Source: Bacteroidota bacterium (lineage in GTDB: Bacteria; Bacteroidota; Bacteroidia; Bacteroidales; Prolixibacteraceae). From it: 37,765 bases of DNA. A program made the translations under genes and the position numbers. Positions 9,502 through 18,275 of this stretch are shown here, in pieces. The notes beneath the pieces were generated by a model. The model was not told where the DNA came from, ran no database searches, and was given only the letters and a program-made list of their open reading frames with translations. The stretch lies in NCBI GenBank assembly GCA_023251435.1, contig JAHEYU010000020.1:39404-77168 (forward strand). Reading direction: 5' to 3'. Position 1 is the stretch's first letter. Each line of letters begins with the position of its first letter.

Positions 9502-11052
9502 TTAAAATACAATCTCTTCCTGATTTTCATCAAAAAAATGGTACTCCGTAAGTGAGTATGAACTCATTTCTTCGACTTTAATAATTTTAAGGTACTTGAA
9601 AGCCCATTTAAGTTTTAAAGACCAAAATCCTTTGTTTAGATATGCAGCCAGATAAGTATGAGTCTTGATAATGACCTTTTTCTTATTGAGTTCTTTAAAA
9701 ATATAATTGACTTTACTTTCCAATTCATCGACCACCAAAATGGTCGGAGTCACATTACCCGTACCTTTACAGGTTGGGCAGACTTCTGCAGTTTCCACAT
9801 GCTCTTCAGGACGAACACGCTGACGGGTGATCTGCAAAAGACAGAATTTGCTTAATGGAAGGATGTTGTGCTTGGTACGATCGATCGCCATCGACTCTTT
9901 CATCCTCTCAAAAACTTTGTGCCGGTTTTCGGCCTGATGCATGTCGATAAAATCGACAACAATAATACCACCCATGTCTCTCAATCTTAGTTGCCGCGCG
10001 ATTTCTTCGGCGGCAGACAGATTCACTTCGAGCGCATTGGTTTCCTGGTCAATTCCAGCTTTCGAACGATTTCCACTGTTCACATCAATTACATGAAATG
10101 CTTCAGTGTGTTCGATTATCAGGTAAGCCCCATTTTTGAAGGATACAGTTTTCCCAAAAGATGCTTTTAGTTGCTTATCAATCCCGTAGTAATCAAAAAT
10201 CGACTGATTACCTTTATAAAGTTTAACGATATTCTTTTTTTCGGGAGCAATTGTACTCAGATATTCAGTAATTTCTTCACAAGCAGTAGCATCATTCACA
10301 ATAATGCTATTGAAGTCGGGATGATATATATCCCTTAATAAAGAGGTGGTTCTGTCTAATTCTCCGATTACAAGAGAAGGAGCATTTACTCTTTTTAATT
10401 TCTGAAAGGTTGTCTCGAATTTGGTTACCAGTCGTTTAAGTTCCTGGTCGAGTTCGGCAACACGTTTTTCTTCGGCAGCAGTACGAACTATTACACCGTA
10501 TTTTCTTGGGCGGATGCTTTGAATTAGTTTCTTGAGTCTGTTTTTTTCCTCATTCGATTCAATTTTCTGCGAAATACTAACTTTTTCGCTGAAAGGCATC
10601 AAGACCATATTACGGCCTGCAATAGAAAGTTCTGAAGTCAACCGGGGACCTTTGGTCGAGATAGGCTCTTTTGCTACCTGCACCAATATGCTTTGTCCGG
10701 TCTTAAGAATATCTGAAATCTTTCCATCTTTATCAATGTCAGGTTCTGACTGAACTTTAGAGATGGAAAAGATTTTGTTACTTTTCGATGTGGCAATTTT
10801 CAGGAACTTATTCAAAGTCGAAAACTGGGGACCCATATCGAGGTAATGCAGAAAAGCATCTTTCTCGTATCCAACGTCAATGAATGCAGCGTTCAGACTA
10901 GGCATTATTTTTTTTACACGTCCAAGATAAATATCTCCAACCGCAAATTTAGCACCCGTCTTTTCCCTGTTAAGCTCGACTAACCGTTTATCTTCCAATA
11001 AAGCAATAACTACTTCAGAGGGAGAGACATCTACAATTATATCGCTACTCAC
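9502..11052 (-). CDS. rng: ribonuclease G / E family endoribonuclease
   Basis: 516 residues, the short RNase G layout: S1-like RNA-binding domain (about 35-125, FAVGDIYLGRVKKIMPSLNA...), the RNase H-like fold, then the catalytic region GGIIVVDFIDM (the two Asp bind Mg2+) and the Zn-link VCPTCKGTGNV. It lacks the long RNase E scaffold. In the cytoplasm it cuts AU-rich single-stranded RNA and matures rRNA. The start is GTG at 11052, giving MSSDIIVDVSPSEVVIALLEDK, the correct family N-terminus; no nearer ATG preserves it. It follows the HU / small basic protein pair but a strong hairpin at 11096-11137 separates them, so it likely has its own transcript. Confidence 0.93.
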   Translation of the reverse strand: MSSDIIVDVSPSEVVIALLEDKRLVELNREKTGAKFAVGDIYLGRVKKIMPSLNAAFIDVGYEKDAFLHYLDMGPQFSTLNKFLKIATSKSNKIFSISKVQSEPDIDKDGKISDILKTGQSILVQVAKEPISTKGPRLTSELSIAGRNMVLMPFSEKVSISQKIESNEEKNRLKKLIQSIRPRKYGVIVRTAAEEKRVAELDQELKRLVTKFETTFQKLKRVNAPSLVIGELDRTTSLLRDIYHPDFNSIIVNDATACEEITEYLSTIAPEKKNIVKLYKGNQSIFDYYGIDKQLKASFGKTVSFKNGAYLIIEHTEAFHVIDVNSGNRSKAGIDQETNALEVNLSAAEEIARQLRLRDMGGIIVVDFIDMHQAENRHKVFERMKESMAIDRTKHNILPLSKFCLLQITRQRVRPEEHVETAEVCPTCKGTGNVTPTILVVDELESKVNYIFKELNKKKVIIKTHTYLAAYLNKGFWSLKLKWAFKYLKIIKVEEMSSYSLTEYHFFDENQEEIVF

Positions 11053-11091
11053 TACGTTTATACATTTAATACAGTTTAAAACTACCAGACT

Positions 11092-11137
11092 TAAAAACAG
11101 ATTAAACCTAAAGCGCTAACGTGCTTTAGGTTTAATC
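11092..11137 (-). terminator. terminator between the small basic protein and rng
   Basis: A perfect 15-bp stem (11100-11114 with 11123-11137, GATTAAACCTAAAGC and its complement) with an 8-nt loop. On the - strand it is followed by TGTTTTTAAG. It should end the HU - small basic protein transcript about 42 bp past the last stop. Confidence 0.8.
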
Positions 11138-11178
11138 AAAAAATGTCTTTAAAAGCTATTGCTTAATTAAAGAAAAGA

Positions 11179-11271
11179 CTATTTTTTCTTTTTATGTCTG
11201 TTTTTCCTTAGTCTTTTTTTACGCTTGTGCGTAGCCATCTTGTGTCTTTTTCTCTTTTTTCCGCTTGGCAT
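11179..11271 (-). CDS. 30-aa highly basic protein, AURKAIP1/COX24 (bS22/mS38-like) family
   Basis: A 31-codon frame (ATG at 11271, TAG at 11179) encodes MPSGKKRKRHKMATHKRKKR followed by ten more, mostly basic, residues. Lys, Arg and His make up about three quarters of it. The KRKRHKM...HKRKKRLRKNRH pattern matches my knowledge of the AURKAIP1/COX24 C-terminal family, whose mitochondrial (mS38) and mycobacterial (bS22) members are small-subunit ribosomal proteins. It begins 6 bp after the HU stop, so the two are co-transcribed. It is too short for usual gene-length cut-offs. The frame and composition are seen; a ribosomal role in this organism is inferred from the family. Confidence 0.82.
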   Translation of the reverse strand: MPSGKKRKRHKMATHKRKKRLRKNRHKKKK

Positions 11272-11277
11272 AATAAT

Positions 11278-11562
11278 TTATTTAACTTGGTCCTTAACTT
11301 GAGCTACAAATGTTTTCGCTGGCTTGAATGAAGGGATAAAATGCTCAGGAATAATGATTGTAGTATTTCTCGAAATATTACGCGCAGTTTTTTCTGCTCT
11401 TCTTTTTACAATAAAACTACCGAAACCGCGAAGATACACATTTCTTCCTTCAGTCAGGGAATCTTTTACTGTTTCCATAAAAGCTTCAACAGCTTTTTGT
11501 ACAGTTACTTTTTCAATACCTGTGTTCTTACTTACTTCGTTTACAATATCTGCTTTTGTCAT
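11278..11562 (-). CDS. HU/IHF-family DNA-binding protein
   Basis: 94 residues, standard length. MTKADIVNEVSKNTGIEKVT forms the N-terminal helices. VYLRGFGSFIVKRRAEKTARN begins the beta arm, with the signature GFGSF. The arm tip is shifted from the usual RNPxT: here it reads ISRNTTIIIPEH. Such proteins bend and compact DNA as dimers. The gene is followed at 6 bp by the small basic ribosomal-like protein and diverges from mutY, sharing a 139-bp gap in which both strands carry TATTTTTGCA. No partner IHF subunit is seen. Confidence 0.93.
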   Translation of the reverse strand: MTKADIVNEVSKNTGIEKVTVQKAVEAFMETVKDSLTEGRNVYLRGFGSFIVKRRAEKTARNISRNTTIIIPEHFIPSFKPAKTFVAQVKDQVK

Positions 11563-11614
11563 CTCTTAAAATATTTAATATTCAACAATTTATATTTCTG
11601 ACACAATTGGAGTG

Positions 11615-11622
11615 CAAAAATA
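11615..11622 (-). promoter_or_regulatory. -7 box (TATTTTTG) of the HU operon
   Basis: On - the sequence reads TATTTTTG, an exact TAnnTTTG match, 53 nt before the HU ATG. A TTG lies 22 nt upstream (11647-11645), slightly wider than ideal. The same 10-mer TATTTTTGCA occurs on + for mutY. Confidence 0.5.
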
Positions 11623-11658
11623 AAAATTATTTAAAAACTCAGAACAATTAATTTCGAT

Positions 11659-11666
11659 TATTTTTG
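11659..11666 (+). promoter_or_regulatory. -7 box (TATTTTTG) of mutY
   Basis: TATTTTTG followed by CA, an exact TAnnTTTG match, ends 35 nt before the mutY ATG at 11702. No clear -33 TTTG is seen at the right distance. It is the back-to-back counterpart of the HU box. Confidence 0.45.
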
Positions 11667-11701
11667 CAATTCTGAAAGATTTTAAAGCAGTTAGGTGAAA
11701 A

Positions 11702-12760
11702 ATGGATGTTTTTAACTCACGAATACATCAATGGTATTCATTATTCAAGCGCGATTTACCCTGGAGAGATACCAGAGATCCTTACTTTATATGGCTTTCA
11801 GAAATAATCCTTCAACAAACCCGAATTGATCAGGGTCTGGCTTATTATCAGAAATTCACCGAAACTTTTCCGACAATAACAGACCTTGCCAATGCTTCTG
11901 AAGATCAGATTTTAAAACTTTGGCAAGGATTGGGGTACTATTCCCGAGCCAGAAACCTTCATTTTACTGCCCGCTGCATCAGGGAACACTACAACGGAGA
12001 ATTTCCTCAGCAACATCATTTAATCCTTTCGTTAAAAGGCGTAGGTGAATATACAGCAGCCGCAATAGCTTCCATCTCGTTTAATCAGGCATATCCGGCT
12101 ATCGATGGGAATGTCTTCAGAGTATTATCGCGCTTTTTCGGAATATCAGAACCTATTGATACCGGCCCAGGTAAAAAGATATTCTCTGCGATTGCCAAGG
12201 AATTGATAAAAGGAACCGATCCGGGAATGCACAATCAGGCATTGATGGAATTTGGAGCATTGCAATGTACCCCACAAAAACCAGCTTGTTTAAAATGTCC
12301 TTTACAGGATCAGTGTTTTGCCTTTTCAGCAAATAAAATTGCAGAACTGCCGGTAAAACTTAAAAAAACTATGCAGCGCGACCGGTATTTTAACTACTTC
12401 GTTCTTTTTCATGGCGATAAAACATGGCTAAAAAAGCGCATGGAAAAAGATATTTGGGAAAATCTTTTCGAATTTCCGATGATCGAAACTTCCGAAGCAA
12501 CAAGTATCGAGAATCTTGTGGCTATGCCTGAAGTAATTCAGTTAGTAAATCCGGATTTTGCTGTTATTAAAAGCGTGGAAAACTGGAAAGTACATCTGCT
12601 AACTCACCAAAGAATTAATTACAGAATTATTCAGGTTAACTTGCTTCAGGAAATTATAATGCCTTTAAATATGATTGAAGTGAATAAAAAAGATATTTTT
12701 AACTTTGCTGTTCCAAAATTACTCGAAACATATCTGACAGGGGACAATTGCATTGAATAG
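11702..12760 (+). CDS. mutY: A/G-specific adenine glycosylase MutY
   Basis: 352 residues. It removes adenine mispaired with 8-oxoguanine in base excision repair. Visible in order: the N-terminal LPWRDTRDPYFIWLSEIILQQTR with catalytic E34; the helix-hairpin-helix LKGVGEYTAAAIAS; catalytic D135 in YPAIDGNVFR; the [4Fe-4S] cluster C189-x6-C196-x2-C199-x5-C205; and a NUDIX-like C-terminal domain (about 225-345) that reads the 8-oxoG base. All key residues are present. ATG at 11702 follows a TATTTTTG box. ssb comes 108 bp downstream, as is usual in Bacteroidota. Confidence 0.96.
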   Translation: MDVFNSRIHQWYSLFKRDLPWRDTRDPYFIWLSEIILQQTRIDQGLAYYQKFTETFPTITDLANASEDQILKLWQGLGYYSRARNLHFTARCIREHYNGEFPQQHHLILSLKGVGEYTAAAIASISFNQAYPAIDGNVFRVLSRFFGISEPIDTGPGKKIFSAIAKELIKGTDPGMHNQALMEFGALQCTPQKPACLKCPLQDQCFAFSANKIAELPVKLKKTMQRDRYFNYFVLFHGDKTWLKKRMEKDIWENLFEFPMIETSEATSIENLVAMPEVIQLVNPDFAVIKSVENWKVHLLTHQRINYRIIQVNLLQEIIMPLNMIEVNKKDIFNFAVPKLLETYLTGDNCIE

Positions 12761-12868
12761 TTCATTGAAAAATGAGTTTTTAACAATTTGAAATATTGCA
12801 GTCTATTGCAATGGAACTTTACAAAATTTATTGTAAATTTATTTGTATAATTTTAAAACCTAAGAAAT

Positions 12869-13297
12869 ATGTCAGTAAACAAAGTAATTTTGGTTGGCAA
12901 CGTAGGACGTGATCCGGAAACCAGACATTTGGACAAAGGCGTTGCAGTATCGCGATTCTCGCTTGCAACTACAGAAAACTACACCTCAAAAACGGGTGAA
13001 AAAGTTAGTAATACCGAGTGGCACAACATTGTTGCCTGGAGAGGATTGGCTGAAGTTGTCGAAAAGTATGTAAAAAAAGGAAGCCAACTATATATAGAAG
13101 GGCGCCTTAGAACAAATTCGTACGAAAAAGATGGTGTTAAGCATTACGCAACCGAAATTAATGCCGACACATTGCAATTACTCGGCAAACGCGAAGGACA
13201 AGCAGAAATGCCGGGACAGACTGGACAGACCGAACAATTGCAAACCGTTGGAGAACCGGATTTAAGTCAACCGGAAGAAGACGATTTGCCATTTTAA
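12869..13297 (+). CDS. ssb: single-stranded DNA-binding protein
   Basis: 142 residues: an OB fold (MSVNKVILVGNVGRDPETRH..., with WHNIVAWRGLAE and QLYIEGRLRTNSYEKDG), a short Q/G-rich linker (about 113-130) and the acidic tip EEDDLPF, which recruits repair and replication partners. It coats ssDNA as a tetramer. The gap of 108 bp before it is AT-rich and could hold a promoter, though I found no perfect TAnnTTTG. gldE begins 19 bp after the stop. Confidence 0.96.
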   Translation: MSVNKVILVGNVGRDPETRHLDKGVAVSRFSLATTENYTSKTGEKVSNTEWHNIVAWRGLAEVVEKYVKKGSQLYIEGRLRTNSYEKDGVKHYATEINADTLQLLGKREGQAEMPGQTGQTEQLQTVGEPDLSQPEEDDLPF

Positions 13298-13316
13298 TAA
13301 CTTAAATAAAAATTAA

Positions 13317-14651
13317 TTGGAAACAGACCCTTTACCCACGTTGTTAGCAATATCCCTGAATATTGAGTTTCTCCCATTTACCGTAAGTATTGCCATCAGC
13401 CTGGTAGTTATTTTAATTTTACTGTTTTTTTCTGCCCTGATCTCCGGATCAGAAGTTGCCTATTTCTCATTAAGCCCTTCTGAAAAACAAAAAATAGCCG
13501 GACGATCGTCAAAAAAGAACATTTATACCCATAAAAATCTGGAATCTCCGGAACAATTATTGGCTACCATATTGGTAGCCAATAATTTTGTTAATGTAGG
13601 GGTCGTAATCTTATCAAGTTTCACAGTCGATTCGCTGATCGATTTTTCGAATGAGCCGATAGTTGGATTTGTATTTCAGGTAATCATTATTTCTTTCATT
13701 CTCCTTGTGATTGGCGAGATTATCCCAAAAGTATATGCGACCAAACATGCCCTTAAATTTGCACGGTTTATCTCATTGCCACTTCACTTCCTGATTAAAA
13801 TACTTAAGCCGTTTAATTCGCTATTAATCTTTTCTACTTCATTCATCAATAAGCGGATGCGTTCGGCAAACCAGCACATCTCAGTTGATCAGTTATCGCA
13901 GGCTCTTGAACTTACCTCGCAACTCGAATTAAACGAAGACAAAGAAATTCTCAAAGGAATTGTGAAATTCGGAAATAAAAGCGTAGTTGAAATTATGCGT
14001 TCGAGGGTTGATGTCGTTTCAGCTGACATTAAAGACAACTATTCAAAAATCATGAATATGATTACTGAAACTGGATTTTCGAGAATCCCGGTATATTCCG
14101 ATACTTTCGACAATATAAAAGGAATTCTTTACATTAAAGATATCCTTCCGCATATCCACAAGGGAGCCTCCTTCCGCTGGCAAAGCATCATCAGGCCACC
14201 ATTTTATGTTCCTGAAACAAAAAAAATTGACGATTTGCTCGAAGAATTTCAGAAAAACAAAGTTCACATGGCCATTGTGGTTGACGAGTATGGCGGCACC
14301 TCAGGCATTGTTACTCTCGAAGATATTCTGGAAGAAATTGTTGGAGAAATTACCGACGAATTTGACGAAGAAGAAAAATTCTACACTAAGATCAGCGAAA
14401 ATAAATATCTGTTCGACGGAAAAACTTTACTGAACGATTTCTACAAAGTGATCGGATCGGACGAAGACTTGTTTGATGAAGTAAAAGGGGAAGCAGATTC
14501 TCTGGCCGGACTAATTCTGGAATTAAAAGGCGAAATTCCGGCAAAGAATGATATCATTACCTGCAAAAATTTCGTTTTTACAATCGATGCGGTTGACAAC
14601 CGGCGCATTAAACAAATCAAAGTTGAAATTAAATCGACCGAGGCCTTGTAA
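13317..14651 (+). CDS. gldE: gliding motility-associated protein GldE (CNNM/CBS/CorC-HlyC)
   Basis: 444 residues. Four hydrophobic segments (about 18-42, 80-105, 110-135 and 145-165) form the DUF21/CNNM domain. A CBS pair follows (about 205-325: MRSRVDVVSADIKDNY..., GYGGTSGIVTLEDILEEIVGEI), then a CorC/HlyC domain (about 345-435). It is an inner-membrane protein. The start is TTG at 13317: there is no ATG before the middle of the gene, and the TTG start keeps the first membrane segment. The order ssb-gldE-gldD is a Bacteroidota hallmark. Homologues without gldD context resemble Mg/Co transport accessory proteins, so the naming rests on the neighbours. Confidence 0.92.
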   Translation: METDPLPTLLAISLNIEFLPFTVSIAISLVVILILLFFSALISGSEVAYFSLSPSEKQKIAGRSSKKNIYTHKNLESPEQLLATILVANNFVNVGVVILSSFTVDSLIDFSNEPIVGFVFQVIIISFILLVIGEIIPKVYATKHALKFARFISLPLHFLIKILKPFNSLLIFSTSFINKRMRSANQHISVDQLSQALELTSQLELNEDKEILKGIVKFGNKSVVEIMRSRVDVVSADIKDNYSKIMNMITETGFSRIPVYSDTFDNIKGILYIKDILPHIHKGASFRWQSIIRPPFYVPETKKIDDLLEEFQKNKVHMAIVVDEYGGTSGIVTLEDILEEIVGEITDEFDEEEKFYTKISENKYLFDGKTLLNDFYKVIGSDEDLFDEVKGEADSLAGLILELKGEIPAKNDIITCKNFVFTIDAVDNRRIKQIKVEIKSTEAL

Positions 14652-14652
14652 A

Positions 14653-15231
14653 ATGAAAAAACTTCTGATCATTTTTTTCTCATTCTTCCTGCTGATTACA
14701 ATTTCGTGCAAAGAAGAATATACCCCAAAACCACGGGGTTATTACCGAATTAGCTTTCAGGAAAAAGCTTATCACCCGCTTTATTCTGCCACTTTTCCCT
14801 ACCGGTTCGAAATACCCGAATACAGCAGGATAGTGCCCGATGACGAAAGCAATGCGGAGCCTTTTTGGGTAAACCTACAAATACCGGCTCACAAAGCTGA
14901 GCTACATATCAGCTATAAGAAGGTGGATAATAATCTTGCAAAACTTACTGAAGATTCACGTTCGCTGGCATATAAACATTCTCAAAAAGCTGATGCGATT
15001 GATGAAAGAGTTTTTATTAATCCTGCAAAAAAAGTGTACGGAACTATTTATTTGATCGACGGGAATGCGGCTTCGCCCCTGCAATTTTATATTACCGATA
15101 GCACCAAAAACTTCATTCGCGGAGCATTGTACATCCGCGAAGTTCCCAATATCGATTCAATTCGTCCGGTAATTGAATTCCTGACACCCGACATTATTCA
15201 TTTGATTGAAACAACCGAATGGACCCGATAA
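14653..15231 (+). CDS. gldD: gliding motility lipoprotein GldD
   Basis: 192 residues. The signal peptide MKKLLIIFFSFFLLITISC ends at a lipobox cysteine (C19), followed by KEEYTPKPRGYYRISFQ, characteristic of GldD. The PRGYxRI motif and HISYKKVDNNLAKLTEDSR are seen. A longer reading from 14548 is wrong: it would put 35 unrelated residues before the signal peptide and overlap gldE. The ATG lies 1 bp after the gldE stop, so translation is likely coupled. GldD is required for gliding/type IX secretion in Flavobacterium; whether this organism glides is not known. Confidence 0.93.
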   Translation: MKKLLIIFFSFFLLITISCKEEYTPKPRGYYRISFQEKAYHPLYSATFPYRFEIPEYSRIVPDDESNAEPFWVNLQIPAHKAELHISYKKVDNNLAKLTEDSRSLAYKHSQKADAIDERVFINPAKKVYGTIYLIDGNAASPLQFYITDSTKNFIRGALYIREVPNIDSIRPVIEFLTPDIIHLIETTEWTR

Positions 15232-15858
15232 ATGCCTCTATTTAAAACCATACCATTAACCGGCGGATTGATTGGCGTTTGGAAACTTACGGAAAAACCG
15301 GACGATTTATTTCCTGAATTCACTACCGAAGAACTCTCAGATCCGGCCTTTCAACAATATAGTTACGACAAAAGAAAAGTAGAATGGCTTGCTACACGCA
15401 TTTTACTGAAACGATTAATAGGCCCGGATTTCTCGATTTCGTATTCTGAACATGGTAAACCAATTTTGAACCACCCCAAATTTAAACATCTTTCAATCAG
15501 CCATTCGCGCGAATTTGCATCAATTTTCGTCCACGAACATCTCCCGGTTGGTATCGACATCGAAAATCAGAACAGGAACTATAATTCGATTGGGAAAAGA
15601 TACCTGTCAGAAGCAGAAATGAAACAAGCTGGCAATAATCCTTTGCTTCAATGCCTTTACTGGTGCGCAAAAGAAGCCATATTTAAACTTGTTCCTGAAG
15701 ATGGTATCGAATTCAAAGAGCAAATACTCATTTCTCCGTTCGACCCCGCAACCGAAACCAAATTCCGGGCTAAATTTTTATCGGGCAATACAGTGGAGGA
15801 ATACCAACTTCATTTCATTAATTTTTCAGACCAATGCATGGTCTGGGTCATCGCATAA
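15232..15858 (+). CDS. 4'-phosphopantetheinyl transferase superfamily protein
   Basis: 208 residues, the Sfp-type (double-domain) length. It transfers phosphopantetheine from CoA to a serine of carrier proteins. The three Sfp motifs are present: KHLSISHSREFA (about 85-96), VGIDIE at 106-111 with metal-binding D109/E111, and WCAKEAIFKL at 144-153 with E148 and the catalytic K152 region. The ATG directly follows the gldD stop, so it belongs to the gldE-gldD transcript, a pairing seen in other Bacteroidota. No polyketide, NRPS or fatty-acid carrier gene is nearby, so the target is probably the housekeeping acyl carrier protein. Confidence 0.9.
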   Translation: MPLFKTIPLTGGLIGVWKLTEKPDDLFPEFTTEELSDPAFQQYSYDKRKVEWLATRILLKRLIGPDFSISYSEHGKPILNHPKFKHLSISHSREFASIFVHEHLPVGIDIENQNRNYNSIGKRYLSEAEMKQAGNNPLLQCLYWCAKEAIFKLVPEDGIEFKEQILISPFDPATETKFRAKFLSGNTVEEYQLHFINFSDQCMVWVIA

Positions 15859-15916
15859 AGAATTGATAATAAAATTCATATCAACACTTTTGCACCCGGA
15901 TAGTACTAACCTATTG

Positions 15917-15924
15917 TAAGTTTG
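15917..15924 (+). promoter_or_regulatory. putative -7 box (TAAGTTTG) upstream of zwf
   Basis: TAAGTTTG matches TAnnTTTG exactly and lies 78 nt before the zwf ATG. The nearest TTTG upstream (15889-15892) is 24 nt away, wider than the usual 19-21, so the -33 half is doubtful. Confidence 0.35.
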
Positions 15925-16002
15925 GGAAATTCTATGAATCAATTTCGGGTTTTATCCGTTTAGTTTAATTACTTTCAAACTTAAAGAAAGAACAACAAAA
16001 TT

Positions 16003-17514
16003 ATGAAACAGTCAGAACCACATATTCTGGTCATTTTTGGTGCTTCGGGCGACCTGACCAAAAGAAAATTAATACCGGCGCTTTACGAATTGCATACCCA
16101 GCAATTCCTTCCTGAAAAATTTGCCGTTTTGGGCGTTTCCAGAACCAATCTTCCCGATGAAGTATTCAGGACAAAAATGAAAGAATTTTTACCAACGCAG
16201 CCGCAACTTCAGGAAAGTGTTGATGTATTTCTTGAACACCTATATTATCAACAGCTTTCGACATCCGATTCGGTTGAATATCCGGTACTTAAAAACCGGC
16301 TTGATGAATTGGGAAAATCATTGTCGATTCCTGAAAACTATATTTATTACTTGTCAACACCTCCCAACCTATACCAGATAATTCCTGAAAGCCTTGCTGC
16401 TGTTGGGCTGAACGATAAATCAAATGGATTTAAACGACTCATCATCGAAAAACCGTTTGGCACCGACATGAAAAGTGCTCAAGCTTTAAACAAAAATCTT
16501 CTGAATTATTTTAACGAAGACCAACTTTATCGTATTGACCATTACCTGGGAAAAGAAACCGTTCAGAACATGCTTGTCACGCGCTTTTCGAATGGCATTT
16601 TTGAGCCAATCTGGAACCACAATTTCATCCATCATATTGAAATAACCTCTGCCGAAACACTCGGAGTGGAAGATCGTGGTGGGTATTACGACCATTCGGG
16701 AGCAATGCGTGATATGGTACAAAACCATCTGATGCAGGTAGTTGGCCTGGTGGCTATGGAACCGCCTGTAATAATTGAGGCTGATGCAATCAGAAATGAA
16801 GTTCTGAAAGTTTTCCAATCGTTGCGCCCAATTAAGGAATCAGAAGTTGCAAAATTTGTGATTCGCGGACAATATACCCAATCGCATATCGGCAAAGAGC
16901 TCATCAAAGGATATCGCGAAGAGTCGGGAGTTGACGATCATTCGCGGACAGAAACATTTCTGGCAATTAAATTCTTTATCGATAACTTCCGATGGGCCGG
17001 TGTTCCATTTTATATCCGCACCGGTAAAAAACTTCCGTCCAGAGTTACCGAAGTGGTGATTCATTTTAAAAATACACCCCATCATCTCTTCGGAAATCAA
17101 GCTGGCACCGAACCCGTAAGTAACCAATTGGTACTGCGAATTCAGCCCGACGAAGGCATTTTGCTGAAAATAGGAATGAAAGTTCCGGGAGCTGGGTTCC
17201 GTGTACAAACCGTAAATATGAATTTCCATTATAACGAGCTTTCCGATGTTTATCTTCCTTCGGCTTACGGAAGATTGTTGCTCGATTGCATGCAGGGCGA
17301 TGCCACCCTTTATGCCCGTGGCGATGCGGTCGAAAAAGCCTGGGAATTTGTTCAGCCCATCCTCAACGCCTGGCAAAACAATCCCGACATTCCAATTTAT
17401 GGCTACCCCGCCGGAACCTGGGGACCGGAAGTTACTGATGACCTGATTGAAGACGGATTGTGGCGTTTCCCTTGTAAAAATCTCGCGCACGATGGAGAAT
17501 ATTGCGAACTCTGA
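16003..17514 (+). CDS. zwf: glucose-6-phosphate dehydrogenase
   Basis: 503 residues. It oxidises glucose-6-phosphate to 6-phosphogluconolactone with NADP+ and is the entry to the oxidative pentose phosphate pathway. The nucleotide-binding GASGDLTKRK lies at 13-22; EKPFGTD follows at about 149-155; the substrate-binding signature RIDHYLGKE is at 177-185 with K184; and the catalytic His lies in the HNFIHHIEIT stretch near 205-213. Length and motif spacing are normal. A 144-bp gap before the ATG suggests its own promoter. pgl follows 35 bp after the stop. Confidence 0.96.
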   Translation: MKQSEPHILVIFGASGDLTKRKLIPALYELHTQQFLPEKFAVLGVSRTNLPDEVFRTKMKEFLPTQPQLQESVDVFLEHLYYQQLSTSDSVEYPVLKNRLDELGKSLSIPENYIYYLSTPPNLYQIIPESLAAVGLNDKSNGFKRLIIEKPFGTDMKSAQALNKNLLNYFNEDQLYRIDHYLGKETVQNMLVTRFSNGIFEPIWNHNFIHHIEITSAETLGVEDRGGYYDHSGAMRDMVQNHLMQVVGLVAMEPPVIIEADAIRNEVLKVFQSLRPIKESEVAKFVIRGQYTQSHIGKELIKGYREESGVDDHSRTETFLAIKFFIDNFRWAGVPFYIRTGKKLPSRVTEVVIHFKNTPHHLFGNQAGTEPVSNQLVLRIQPDEGILLKIGMKVPGAGFRVQTVNMNFHYNELSDVYLPSAYGRLLLDCMQGDATLYARGDAVEKAWEFVQPILNAWQNNPDIPIYGYPAGTWGPEVTDDLIEDGLWRFPCKNLAHDGEYCEL

Positions 17515-17549
17515 AAAGTTCCGGGTCTCAAAATTCAAAGTTTCATGTT

Positions 17550-18275
17550 ATGAAGAAAGAAGAACTAATCGTTTTTAAATCGGCAGAAGAATTGGCAAAC
17601 AAATTTGCCGGTCAGTTAATAAGTTGGGTAGAAAATAACTCAGGAAAAGACTTTCATTTAGCCATTTCAGGCGGAAAAACCCCGGATTTACTGTTTTCAG
17701 TTTTAGCTGCAAAATATCCGGAATCAGACCTTTGGCAAAATGTGCATTTCTGGTGGGTTGACGAGCGCATGGTTCCGCCCAACCATCAGGAAAGTAATTT
17801 CGGAGTTGTTCAAAAACTTCTTTTTTCGCATATTTCTATTCCTGAAGAAAATATTCACCGCATAAAAGGTGAAAACAATCCGGAAGGTGAAGCCAGCTCT
17901 TATTCTACTCAAATTCAGGAAAACTTACCATACGCAAATGGCTGGCCTGTTTTCGATCTGATTCTTTTGGGAATGGGCGACGATGGACACACTGCTTCCA
18001 TTTTCCCGGATCAAGTGGAATTGCTCGAATCGGAACAAATCTGTGCAGTTGCAACTCATCCAACATCCGCACAAAAAAGAGTAACTCTAACAGGAAGAGT
18101 GATTAATAATGCCGCCAAAGTTTGTTTCCTGGTAACCGGAGAAAACAAGGCTGAACGCATATTAGAAATTTGCAGCAATCAGGAGAAAGCGAACTTTTTG
18201 CCGGCTGCTCACATTCTTCCCACGAGCAAAATTTTATACTGGTATGTTGACGAAGCAGCTGCTAAATCACCTTAA
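17550..18275 (+). CDS. pgl: 6-phosphogluconolactonase
   Basis: 241 residues from ATG 17550. The longer frame from 17502 would overlap zwf and add residues unlike the family. It hydrolyses the zwf product to 6-phosphogluconate. The DevB-type motifs are visible: HLAISGGKTP (phosphate loop), VHFWWVDERMVP and LGMGDDGHTASIFP. zwf and pgl are adjacent and surely co-transcribed; gnd is not in the window. Its 3' end overlaps the 3' end of the convergent GH43-like gene by 9 bp. Confidence 0.94.
   Translation: MKKEELIVFKSAEELANKFAGQLISWVENNSGKDFHLAISGGKTPDLLFSVLAAKYPESDLWQNVHFWWVDERMVPPNHQESNFGVVQKLLFSHISIPEENIHRIKGENNPEGEASSYSTQIQENLPYANGWPVFDLILLGMGDDGHTASIFPDQVELLESEQICAVATHPTSAQKRVTLTGRVINNAAKVCFLVTGENKAERILEICSNQEKANFLPAAHILPTSKILYWYVDEAAAKSP

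Noticed and set aside
14548-14652. Longer N-terminus for gldD
   Set aside because: It overlaps the gldE 3' end in another frame and would hide a perfect lipoprotein signal that starts at 14653.
16840-17538. 232-residue frame on -
   Set aside because: Antisense shadow of zwf.
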